Assembly: GCA_958448635.1 (NCBI GenBank)
Contig: CAUDEQ010000054.1
Location: forward strand, 1-12,797
Direction of reading: 5' to 3'
DNA: 12,797 nt
Source of the DNA: an uncultured Bacillota bacterium
Lineage (GTDB): Bacteria; Bacillota; Clostridia; Peptostreptococcales; Anaerovoracaceae
Positions 1 through 4,874 of this stretch are shown here, piece after piece. Positions within the stretch are counted from its first letter, which is position 1. Every line of letters begins with the position of its first letter. A model generated the notes under the pieces. The model was not told the origin of the DNA, did no database searches, and saw only the letters and a list, made by a program, of their open reading frames with translations. Made by a program: the position numbers and the translations under genes.

Positions 1-427
1 CTGCCTGAGTCAGCTCTGTTGCTTCCTCGATCCAGACGTCAGTCAACTTGCCGCGCTGGAATGTAATGGATTTTAACTTTTCACGCTGTTTTTCATCATT
101 TACGCCGCGGAAGATAATCTGATTGCCATTATGCCGGCAGATCAGCTGAAGCGGACTTTGTTTGATATTCCAATACCTGTCCGCCTGGTCACCAAACATC
201 CGGTAAGCGGCACCCGTCAACTCTGCATAAGTGCTGTCGCGGTTTGTAATGTCCGATTTTCGGATGCAGACAAGATTTCTGCCTTTTTCCTTCATCAGCC
301 GCAAAAGATAGTGCTGTGCGGTGTCCATGCTCTTTCCGGATCCTGCGGACCCTTTCATCACGATATATCGCTTTATGCTCTGATCTGGCTCCCTGAAGCA
401 CGGATTTGCTTTTATGGATATATTCAT
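1..427 (-). CDS. terL: Phage terminase large subunit, N-terminal part (runs off left edge)
   Basis: This is the ATPase half of the DNA-packaging motor, which cuts concatemers and pumps DNA into the prohead. I translated the frame from the ATG at 427, which overlaps the stop of the small-subunit gene as ATGA. The 142 visible codons hold a Walker A-type motif GSAGSGKS near residues 26-33, a GRNLVCIRK strand typical of phage large terminases, and VWIEEATEL, which fits Walker B with the catalytic Glu. The coupling motif and overall look match the PBSX/Terminase_3 type. The nuclease domain lies beyond the window. Another reading frame from 452 to 189 is open but is a shadow, because only this frame carries the ATPase motifs. 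The gene follows terS directly, as in most tailed phages, so the late morphogenesis genes should continue to the left. Confidence 0.95.
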   Translation of the reverse strand, partial: MNISIKANPCFREPDQSIKRYIVMKGSAGSGKSMDTAQHYLLRLMKEKGRNLVCIRKSDITNRDSTYAELTGAAYRMFGDQADRYWNIKQSPLQLICRHNGNQIIFRGVNDEKQREKLKSITFQRGKLTDVWIEEATELTQA

Positions 428-918
428 GATGTATCGCCATCGCCATAGTCAATTGTGATATTCAGATCCATATCCCCGTTAAGCTCCAGCTTATCCTTGA
501 ACAGTCCAAGGTGTTTTCCGAGATCTACTAAAGCAGACTTTTTATCATACAACTTTACTTCCCTCTCTGTACCGAACTCATTCGGCTTGATCTTAATCGA
601 CTGGATGCAGGCAAGATCATCGTCCGAAGCATCAGGCCGGATCTTTGCGGTCTCCGGATCTACGACATCCGTAATCTTTGCAAAGCCGATTCGCGCCAGT
701 TCCTGCAAAACACGGTCCTGATTGATGCCGGTCCTTCTCGATCGTTCGGCCATCGCCATTGATACCGCTTCCGCCACTCTAGTTTTACCTAGCAGCTCCG
801 ACCCGATCTTATCTGCATTCTTTGCTGAATATCCCGCCCGAATTGCAGCCTGCGTTGCATTCAGGTCTATCAGATATTCTTCAACAAAGGTTTGCTGCTT
901 CGCTGTCAGCTTTGCCAT
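424..918 (-). CDS. terS: Phage terminase small subunit
   Basis: A 164-aa protein of the Terminase_2 (XtmA-like) family, which recognises the packaging site and recruits the large subunit. The N-terminus has the family signature: a helix-turn-helix segment TAKQQTFVEEYLIDLNATQA followed by AIRAGYS (residues 5-31). The middle contains the usual VLQELARIGFAKITDVVD stretch (about residues 70-87), and the C-terminal third carries KKSALVDLGKHLGLF, the part that normally precedes the oligomerisation tail. The length is normal for the family. The ATG at 918 has a very strong ribosome-binding site (AAAGGAGGTG) 9 bases upstream. The stop overlaps the terL start as ATGA, so the two are translationally coupled. 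An intrinsic terminator lies just upstream (943-969), so expression needs read-through or a promoter in the short gap. Family knowledge gives the function; the motifs are seen directly. Confidence 0.95.
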   Translation of the reverse strand: MAKLTAKQQTFVEEYLIDLNATQAAIRAGYSAKNADKIGSELLGKTRVAEAVSMAMAERSRRTGINQDRVLQELARIGFAKITDVVDPETAKIRPDASDDDLACIQSIKIKPNEFGTEREVKLYDKKSALVDLGKHLGLFKDKLELNGDMDLNITIDYGDGDTS

Positions 919-942
919 CCTGCAACACCTCCTTTTGTGTAT

Positions 943-969
943 AAGAAAAGAGAGCCGGTTGTGGCTCTC
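943..969 (-). terminator. Rho-independent terminator between the 69-aa gene and terS
   Basis: Read on the minus strand, GAGAGCC and GGCTCTC form a perfect 7-bp stem around a 6-base loop, followed directly by TTTTCTTAT. The stem starts a few bases after the stop codon of the 69-aa gene (976). It would end that gene's transcript about 25 bases before the terS ribosome-binding site, making it either a true end or a leaky/antiterminated stop for late transcription. Confidence 0.8.
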
Positions 970-975
970 CAGTAA

Positions 976-1185
976 TTATTTAATTTTTTCAACGGTATAG
1001 CGTTGGTGACCCACGACTTCATACCTGTATTTGCCCAGATCTGCATCATCAACGACTCTATCACGTATAAAATCCTCGATAAATGCCCTCACATCGGCTT
1101 CGTCTTTTTCGTCTGACAACGGTGTTTCTTGATATTCGTAGCTATACACGATCCGACCGTTTATCTTGAAAAGTCTAAAAATCAT
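976..1185 (-). CDS. Small hypothetical phage protein (69 aa)
   Basis: I do not recognise the family. The likely start is the ATG at 1185 (MIFRLFKINGR), because AAAGGAGG sits 7-8 bases before it. An in-frame upstream start at 1221 has no comparable site and would overlap the non-coding leader. The 69-aa product begins with a short beta-like stretch (FRLFKINGRIVYSYEY), then an acidic helix rich in D and E (about residues 20-48, including DVRAFIEDFIRDRVVDD), and ends in a basic/aromatic strand (KYRYEVVGHQRYTVEKIK). No membrane segment or cysteine is present, so a small cytosolic protein is likely. It sits alone between two minus-strand terminators (1263-1286 upstream, 943-969 downstream), separated from the early operon and from terS, so it may be an independently expressed 'moron'. 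Function unknown. Confidence 0.7.
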   Translation of the reverse strand: MIFRLFKINGRIVYSYEYQETPLSDEKDEADVRAFIEDFIRDRVVDDADLGKYRYEVVGHQRYTVEKIK

Positions 1186-1262
1186 ATGTAATTCCTCCTT
1201 TCTTTGTTTTGAAAGGAGCATATCACATATCCGAAATTATCTCTCCCCCTAGGTATTGCCAA

Positions 1263-1286
1263 CCAAAAAACTCCCATCCCGGGAGT
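1263..1286 (-). terminator. Rho-independent terminator in the late leader
   Basis: On the minus strand ACTCCC, a 5-base loop, GGGAGT and then a run of Ts form a short GC-rich stem with a U-tail. Flanking CCAA and TTGG can extend the pairing. On the plus strand the hairpin is not followed by Ts, so it is directional. It lies about 100 bases beyond the end of the sigma-like regulator gene and about 70-95 bases after the candidate promoter at 1363-1371. It therefore either ends the early operon or forms a terminated late leader. Confidence 0.75.
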
Positions 1287-1322
1287 CTCTTGGAACGTTA
1301 TCTAAAAAAGGAGGAAAAAAGT

Positions 1323-1358
1323 ATGAAACACATTACCATCGTTGCCTCTTTCACCTGA
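1323..1358 (+). other. Possible 11-codon plus-strand micro-ORF with strong ribosome-binding site
   Basis: The plus strand reads AAAAAAGGAGG, 8 bases, ATG, then 11 codons (MKHITIVASFT) and TGA. The ribosome-binding site is near-ideal and the spacing optimal, which is unusual in an otherwise minus-strand region, but the peptide is tiny and I see no clear plus-strand promoter. The opposite strand also carries a 13-codon ORF (MVMCFILFSSFFR, about 1340-1299) preceded by GAAAGAGG, downstream of the minus-strand promoter. The polypurine tract could be chance. Confidence 0.2.
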
Positions 1359-1362
1359 TACA

Positions 1363-1391
1363 AGTATAGCACATGTAAAATGTGACATTCA
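1363..1391 (-). promoter_or_regulatory. Candidate late promoter: extended -10 with dyad at -35
   Basis: Read on the minus strand there is an extended -10 box TGCTATACT (1371-1363). The -35 position (about 1391-1386, TGAATG) is a poor match to TTGACA. In its place lies an inverted repeat, CACAT, 5 bases, ATGTG (1370-1384), with a nearby direct repeat of GTGAC. An extended -10, no -35 and a dyad in the activator position suggest an activator-dependent promoter. The start would be near 1356. It lies immediately downstream of the sigma-like regulator gene, the obvious candidate for its activator. Confidence 0.5.
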
Positions 1392-1787
1392 GTGACTACT
1401 TTCCCAAAATGCCTTTAATTTTCTTGAAACCGTCTCCCTGGCATACCCCAATTCCGCCGCTATCTGCTCCTGTGTCAGTCCGTTTATGTACTGCAGCCGT
1501 AAAATGTCCCGCAGCTCCGGATCTTCTACCGAATCGAGCCAGTCCTCTAAAAAAGCAATCTCTTGCTGTATCTGCCGTTGCTTTTCGTACAGCTTCTGCC
1601 GGACGTCCATATACGACGAATCCCCATACCCAGATATTGATATGGTATGGGGGTGTCCAGTGCTATAGTCCTTTGCGGAATCTACAACCTGCTCTTTAGG
1701 GAAGCAGATCATGTCAGTATACTCGCTCTGTAAATGCTCCGCTTCCTTGATCAGCGCTCTTAATTTTTTTAGCCTCGATTTCTTCAT
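1389..1787 (-). CDS. Sigma-70 region-4-like phage transcription regulator (late-gene control)
   Basis: A 132-aa protein. The start is the ATG at 1787, where GGGAGA precedes it by a few bases and where ATGA overlaps the stop of the upstream gene. A longer in-frame version from 1865 would run inside that gene. The N-terminus is basic (MKKSRLKKLR), the middle is a long helical stretch (about residues 61-88), and the C-terminus carries a sigma region-4-type helix-turn-helix. Its core is LRLQYINGLTQEQIAAEL with GYARETVSRKLK (residues 96-125), close to the pattern of phage ArpU/RinA/DUF1492-type regulators. Such proteins are usually the last early gene and switch on the packaging and structural genes. 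Its position just before terS and next to a promoter with a dyad fits that role. The HTH is seen; the late-activation role is inferred from family and position. It could instead be an antiterminator-like factor. Confidence 0.8.
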   Translation of the reverse strand: MKKSRLKKLRALIKEAEHLQSEYTDMICFPKEQVVDSAKDYSTGHPHTISISGYGDSSYMDVRQKLYEKQRQIQQEIAFLEDWLDSVEDPELRDILRLQYINGLTQEQIAAELGYARETVSRKLKAFWESSH

Positions 1788-1978
1788 CTTCTCTCCCGTT
1801 TGATTCCCGTATGCTCCCTGTTCCCCTCCGAGTCCACCTCTATGCAGGCGAAGCAGTCTTTGCAATCCCTATTACATCTCGTCAGGTTCGTCCGTTTCGG
1901 TCCGATGATTCCCATAGCCCGGGCCATAGATTCATCGCAGTGCCGGGCTGTTATTACCTTCGGTGTTGTTCCTGCCAT
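1784..1978 (-). CDS. Small Cys-cluster protein (64 aa), possibly metal-binding
   Basis: I do not recognise this as a named family. The protein has five cysteines, four clustered as C35-x3-C39-x2-C42-x2-C45 (RCNRDCKDCFAC), a spacing that could bind zinc or an iron-sulfur cluster. C14 lies in ARHCDES. The rest is hydrophilic with a basic tail (KRERR). The ATG at 1978 has AGAGGAAA upstream. Its last codons overlap the regulator gene as ATGA, which supports real translation and coupled expression. Its first 47 bases overlap the end of the 100-aa gene in another frame, a long overlap even for a phage. As neighbour of the late regulator it might act with it, but nothing in the sequence shows this. 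Confidence 0.6.
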   Translation of the reverse strand: MAGTTPKVITARHCDESMARAMGIIGPKRTNLTRCNRDCKDCFACIEVDSEGNREHTGIKRERR

Positions 1979-2234
1979 TACTACTTTTCCTCTTCTCCTG
2001 TTCCTTCACTATCGCCTCATACAGCCTCTCCCAGTCCTTGGCTGTCCAGTTATCCTGGTGGCGCACCAGCCAGTCCGATACGTCGTTTCGTAACGCATCC
2101 AGTATCCCGTCTGTAATCTGTGGCAGTATCAACCGCACCTCCGCAGGCACCGTATACGATATGTACGACTCCCGGCCTAACGCATACCGGACGGCACAAA
2201 CTATTAGACTGGTGTCTTCTCGTAGGTTAATCAT
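1932..2234 (-). CDS. Hypothetical early phage protein (100 aa)
   Basis: The ATG at 2234 has an excellent ribosome-binding site (GAGGAGG, 6 bases upstream). The protein begins MINLREDTSLIVCAVRYALG, then a segment containing SYISYTVPAEVRLILPQITD and two amphipathic helices with NDVSDWLVRHQDNWTAKDW. The C-terminus is charged and low-complexity (KEQEKRKSSNGRNNTEGNN). This pattern looks like a small conserved protein seen next to late regulators in clostridial phages, but I cannot attach a function. The 47-base C-terminal overlap with the Cys-cluster gene covers the low-complexity tail, so the tail may be constrained mainly by the other frame. Cytosolic; no membrane segment or known motif visible. 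Confidence 0.75.
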   Translation of the reverse strand: MINLREDTSLIVCAVRYALGRESYISYTVPAEVRLILPQITDGILDALRNDVSDWLVRHQDNWTAKDWERLYEAIVKEQEKRKSSNGRNNTEGNNSPALR

Positions 2235-2307
2235 TATCCACCTCCTCTACATTTGCATCTTCCGGTGTATAACTTGTCCGGCGCGGAAACACTCTAATTA
2301 TTCTCAT
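2227..2307 (-). CDS. 26-aa microprotein, coupled on both sides (possible truncated remnant)
   Basis: This short ORF was found by translating the gap between two larger genes. Its ATG at 2307 overlaps the stop of the upstream membrane-protein gene as ATGA, and its own stop lies inside the start of the next gene, so it fills the gap exactly. It starts MRIIRVFPRRTSYTPEDANV and ends in an acidic tail (EEVDND). From memory, the N-terminal part resembles the beginning of a larger phage-associated family with starts like 'IRVFPRRTKATPDD', often about 150 aa or more and sometimes radical-SAM-like. If so, this is a truncated version reduced to its N-terminus. That resemblance is inference; the ORF and its couplings are seen directly. 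Confidence 0.55.
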   Translation of the reverse strand: MRIIRVFPRRTSYTPEDANVEEVDND

Positions 2308-2630
2308 CTTGCCACATCCATCGAATCCCAAATCTCCTGCTGCACATCGTCCAAAGACCTGTCTGTTATCAGCACCGTATGTTCGCTCAGCTGGTTTAAA
2401 TATCTGATTGTTGATGTCACCCTGACTTCACCGTTATCCCATATCTCTGTACTGTAAACTTCTCCCATAGTCACTCCCTCAGATATAGGCTCAACATTCA
2501 CTGTTTTTTCTTCAATTTTGGCGGGCTGAGATATCCCCAGCCCAAAGCCATACCAGAACGCAGATACGATGCCTATTGCAGCAATAATAGTCAGTGCAGC
2601 ATGCGCCAATATATTCTTCTTACTTTTCAT
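2304..2630 (-). CDS. Small membrane-anchored hypothetical protein (108 aa)
   Basis: The ATG at 2630 follows AGGAG by several bases and sits 10 bases after the stop of the upstream gene. The N-terminus is short and basic (MKSKKN), followed by one hydrophobic helix (about residues 7-33, ILAHAALTIIAAIGIVSAFW then YGFGLGI). This is typical of a signal anchor with the remaining 75 residues outside or in the periplasm-like space. No clear cleavage site or lipobox is present. The outer part contains mixed strands (EVYSTEIWDNGEVRVTSTIRYL) and an acidic C-terminus. I do not recognise it. Membrane proteins at this place in temperate phages can be superinfection-exclusion or host-interaction factors, but nothing here proves it. 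Confidence 0.75.
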   Translation of the reverse strand: MKSKKNILAHAALTIIAAIGIVSAFWYGFGLGISQPAKIEEKTVNVEPISEGVTMGEVYSTEIWDNGEVRVTSTIRYLNQLSEHTVLITDRSLDDVQQEIWDSMDVAR

Positions 2631-2640
2631 AGCTATTCTC

Positions 2641-3369
2641 CTATGCTATAACCGTAAATTGTTCCATTCCTTCTAATTCTTTTTCCAGATACGCTTTTAC
2701 ATTCTGCATGGCCTCAATCTGCCACGCTCCGCCATCTGCCTCAAATATTGCGCATTCCGCGCCACGCCCTTCTTTCATGCGGAAGATGAATGCGGATTCC
2801 GGCTGATCAACCTCGAGAAATGTCCTGTACGGCTTAAGCACCACTGGATTCGGGATGAGAGCCTCGCCTTTACTGGTCAACCCTGTTTTTATCGTTGCTT
2901 TCTGTGTAACGCCATCATCTCCGTACTGTGTTATCGTTCCGCTTTCGACTGTTCCGGCAAATTTGAGCAATAATTCCCTATCGTTGTTCGGAATAAATTT
3001 CGACTGGAGTGATATGCAAAATACCTCTTGCTCGCAAAAGCTTCCAAACGGAAAATGCGGAACCATTGCGCTTGCTTCCAGCAAGTATTCACGCCTCCTG
3101 TATTCGTTCAATTGGGAGTATAAGCGCACCAATGTCGGGGACTGCACTTCCACGATCATTTTGTTCGCAAATTTGTCCGTGTCGGATTTTATGTAATCCA
3201 TAAACCCCGTAAGAGTGTGTACGCACAGCATTTCTGCAGCTGGAATCGGTGCCTCTACTCTATATAAAATCTTATCTGAATATAATTCTTTTCTTCCGTC
3301 TGGCAACGTGCATTCTTTTATTTTCGCTTCTCCCAATCCGACAATGTACTGTAATGCTTCTTTTATCAT
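2641..3369 (-). CDS. Conserved phage protein, possibly YfdQ/DUF2303-like (242 aa)
   Basis: The likely start is the ATG at 3369 (MIKEALQYIVG), because AGGTG lies 6 bases before it. The GTG at 3378, directly after the upstream stop, has no separate site. The protein has a central domain with LCVHTLTGFMDYIKSD, a strand-rich core, FCISLQSKFIPNNDRELLL, a glycine-rich turn with QKATIKTG, and PVVLKPYRTFLEVDQPESAF near the C-terminus. The order and wording of these stretches recall DUF2303 proteins such as E. coli prophage YfdQ, a family of unknown function found in early phage regions. That is memory-based and tentative. There are no catalytic motifs, membrane segments or nucleotide-binding loops. 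Its neighbour is the replication terminator-like gene, so a role in DNA metabolism is possible. Confidence 0.75.
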   Translation of the reverse strand: MIKEALQYIVGLGEAKIKECTLPDGRKELYSDKILYRVEAPIPAAEMLCVHTLTGFMDYIKSDTDKFANKMIVEVQSPTLVRLYSQLNEYRRREYLLEASAMVPHFPFGSFCEQEVFCISLQSKFIPNNDRELLLKFAGTVESGTITQYGDDGVTQKATIKTGLTSKGEALIPNPVVLKPYRTFLEVDQPESAFIFRMKEGRGAECAIFEADGGAWQIEAMQNVKAYLEKELEGMEQFTVIA

Positions 3370-3378
3370 TCTATTCAC

Positions 3379-3750
3379 CTATTTAACCTTTCTTATATCA
3401 ATTATCTCGCCTGTTTCTGAATCAATAGTTTCTTCAGAATCATCTATGCTCAGCTGTCCCCGGAGTTGTTTGCCATACTCTTCTGCGATTACTTTACCGG
3501 AACGCAGATCCTTTCCGACCGCAAATTGTGTCGTAAGACCGCCCTGCGCTGCCAGCTTCTCTTTCACAGATATATCAGCAACAACGTTGTCCCTCTGTTC
3601 ATTCTGCACAAACGTCATAGTAATCACTATCTGCCTTTTGTCCTTGTATGGCGTGTTCACGTCCTGCATGTTCTCCATAACCTTTTCAAAACTGTGGGCG
3701 AACTTTTCCTGCAGCGCTCCGCTTGCTATATCTTTCAAATCAACTTTCAT
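3379..3750 (-). CDS. Phage 'replication terminator protein'-type protein (123 aa)
   Basis: The start is taken as the ATG at 3750, with GGAGG 7 bases upstream. The GTG at 3756 is in frame but only 1 base from that site. The protein starts MKVDLKDIASGALQEKFAHSF, then KRQIVITMTFVQNEQRDNVVADISVKEKL and a C-terminal acidic tail with ETIDSETGEI. This layout (N-terminal helical 'ASGALQEKF' segment, then a strand pair) matches short phage proteins annotated in databases as 'replication terminator protein'. The name comes from similarity and I know of no experiment behind it here. It sits between the DUF2303-like gene and a 58-aa protein, in the operon that follows the replication genes. It has no known binding motif and its true role is uncertain. 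Confidence 0.7.
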   Translation of the reverse strand: MKVDLKDIASGALQEKFAHSFEKVMENMQDVNTPYKDKRQIVITMTFVQNEQRDNVVADISVKEKLAAQGGLTTQFAVGKDLRSGKVIAEEYGKQLRGQLSIDDSEETIDSETGEIIDIRKVK

Positions 3751-3752
3751 CT

Positions 3753-3929
3753 TCACACCTCCACCTTCACAAATTTTACTTTCTTTTTCTTGTATGGTTT
3801 TCTTATCTTTGTTAGCCTGTAAAAGCTTGAAATATCAATATCATACATTGATGCTAATACTGGCGCTGACTCTGTTACAGCGCAAGGCAGCTCATACTTA
3901 TCTGCCGTTACTGCCATGTATAATTTCAT
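3753..3929 (-). CDS. Small phage hypothetical protein (58 aa)
   Basis: The ATG at 3929 has GAGGAGG 7 bases upstream and overlaps the RusA stop codon as ATGA, so it is preferred over an upstream in-frame start at 3953. The protein starts MKLYMAVTADKYELPCAV, continues with TESAPVLASMYDIDISSFYRL, and ends in a very basic tail (KIRKPYKKKKVKFVKVEV). The middle reads like a short helix-turn-helix (APVLASMYDIDISSFYRL), resembling small phage proteins in which this helix pair is followed by a basic strand; nucleic-acid binding is a reasonable guess. Its stop overlaps a GTG that could start the downstream gene (GTGA). Function unknown. Confidence 0.65.
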   Translation of the reverse strand: MKLYMAVTADKYELPCAVTESAPVLASMYDIDISSFYRLTKIRKPYKKKKVKFVKVEV

Positions 3930-4336
3930 ATGCGGTCCTCCTCTATTTCCCACATCACGATATAAATTCCCGGAATGTCAGCCCAAAATTTTTCAACATG
4001 CTCCGATACCACCTGTGCATCATTTTTGAAAAATCCCAGATCCTCCATCGCATCTTTCAGCATCTTTTCCAGATTGTCTGTATCAGGTCTGGAGGTCTTA
4101 TATTCCCCGTCTCTATGAGCGCCCTTAATCGGGAAGCACCACTTTACTCCCAGCCATACTGGTCCTTCCATAAATCTTTTGGGAATATGTTTTGAAAGAT
4201 TTGCCTTTAATTTTGTTCTGGCTGTTCTAAGTTCTGCTGAATCATATACTGCCGCTTTTCCATTTTGAACAACCAGTCCTTTTGCCTGGTGTGTTATTGT
4301 CGGCGGTTCCATCGCCATAAAAAATTCAAGCTTCAT
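3926..4336 (-). CDS. rusA: RusA-type Holliday junction resolvase
   Basis: A 136-aa nuclease that cleaves four-way junctions made during phage recombination and replication, and helps resolve DNA before packaging. The RusA signature is present: SRPDTDNLEKMLKDAM with LGFFKNDAQVV (residues 82-110). The metal-binding acids fit D85, D87 and D95, with D106 in the FKNDAQV motif. The N-terminus starts MKLEFFMAMEPPTITHQ, as usual for the family, and the length is normal. The ATG at 4336 has GGGAGG 6 bases upstream and overlaps the preceding gene by 11 bases. The stop overlaps the next gene as ATGA. It works naturally with the upstream annealing and helicase genes. Motif evidence is strong; no key residue is missing. 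Confidence 0.92.
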   Translation of the reverse strand: MKLEFFMAMEPPTITHQAKGLVVQNGKAAVYDSAELRTARTKLKANLSKHIPKRFMEGPVWLGVKWCFPIKGAHRDGEYKTSRPDTDNLEKMLKDAMEDLGFFKNDAQVVSEHVEKFWADIPGIYIVMWEIEEDRI

Positions 4337-4589
4337 AGTTATCCTCCCAGTCTTCCAGGGTTTGTTGAAGATAGCTAAGTCCTTCGCCGCTATTTACAAG
4401 ATCCTTTCTATCGAGCACGAACTTCACATGATATCTTTTTTCTCCGGTTTTTGCATTTATGGAAAATTTACCAAACTGAAGTTTTCCGGCCCCATCGTAG
4501 CAGCGCATAAAACAATCTCCAAACTCTATGAGTTCACCATCTTCATTTTCCCAATATTTGTTAGTATACCTTTTCTCTTTTTCAGACAT
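4326..4589 (-). CDS. Hypothetical protein upstream of rusA (87 aa)
   Basis: The protein is acidic and soluble: MSEKEKRYTNKYWENEDGEL, then IEFGDCFMRCYDGAGKLQFGKF, INAKTGEKRYHVKFVLDRKDL and an acidic helical end (LSYLQQTLEDWEDNYEA). Two cysteines (C26, C30) lie close together but no further pair is seen. I do not recognise the family. The ATG at 4589 has AAAGGG upstream, weaker than its neighbours. It is the first gene after the candidate origin, so its transcript begins either by read-through from the primase-helicase or from a promoter in the AT-rich tract. It overlaps rusA by 11 bases, which suggests co-translation. Confidence 0.7.
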   Translation of the reverse strand: MSEKEKRYTNKYWENEDGELIEFGDCFMRCYDGAGKLQFGKFSINAKTGEKRYHVKFVLDRKDLVNSGEGLSYLQQTLEDWEDNYEA

Positions 4590-4616
4590 TTCATTTTCCC
4601 TTTCGCGCGATAGTCA

Positions 4617-4672
4617 GTGACAGGAAGGGGGACTTTTGTCCCAAACCCAGAGGGACAAAGTCCTTCCCTGAC
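4617..4672. repeat. Long imperfect inverted repeat near the candidate origin
   Basis: The left arm (4617-4642) ends in GGACTTTTGTCCC and the right arm (4652-4672) begins with GGGACAAAGTCCTTCC, separated by a 9-base loop (AAACCCAGA). The arms pair over most of their length with a single-base bulge in the T-run and a 3-base G bulge beyond it. The arm motif GGGACAAA is the same as in the neighbouring 44-bp repeats, so the same protein could bind both. No U-tail follows on either strand, which argues against an intrinsic terminator. Confidence 0.75.
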
Positions 4673-4750
4673 TTACAGTCATCATAACTATTGATTTATC
4701 ATAAAGTAATTATATTTATATATATAGGAACCCGATTTTTCCTAAAATCA

Positions 4751-4874
4751 GGGACAGGGACATTATCGACTTTTTGTCCTTTTGTCCCTATATAGAGACA
4801 GGGACAAAATCGGATATTTGTCTTTTTGTCCTTCGTTGCGGACAGGGACATTTATCGGTTTTGTCCCTTGTCCC
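4751..4874. repeat. Three 44-bp-spaced direct repeats (iteron-like)
   Basis: GACAGGGACA occurs at 4753-4762, 4797-4806 and 4841-4850, starts exactly 44 bases apart. Each copy is followed by ATCG (4765, 4809, 4854) and then by a T-run plus GTCC(C), giving each unit an internal inverted symmetry (GGGACA against TGTCCC). The last unit covers the final codons and stop of the primase-helicase gene (4852). The unit sequences differ outside the shared motifs, so the spacing and motif look selected rather than a recent duplication. Confidence 0.8.

Noticed and set aside
189..452. An 87-codon minus-strand frame across the start of the terminase
   Set aside because: The frame one step away encodes the terminase large subunit with Walker A and B motifs and an ATGA-coupled start, so this is a shadow.
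1234..1262. TTGGCA with TAATTT 17 bases downstream as a promoter for the 69-aa gene
   Set aside because: The -10 is poor (3 of 6), the better GATAAT is only 14 bases away, and TTGGCA overlaps the terminator tail, so I did not list it as a feature.
3215..4195. A 326-codon plus-strand open frame
   Set aside because: It lies opposite four coupled minus-strand genes with clear ribosome-binding sites and has no SD; its translation looks like low-complexity S/L/F-rich shadow sequence.
4590..4851. Short ATG frames in the gap before the primase-helicase end
   Set aside because: None has a ribosome-binding site; the region is better explained by hairpin, AT-rich tract and iterons.
4751..4874. The 44-bp repeats as a CRISPR array
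   Set aside because: Repeat units are short, degenerate outside the core motif, and number only three; no cas gene is present.
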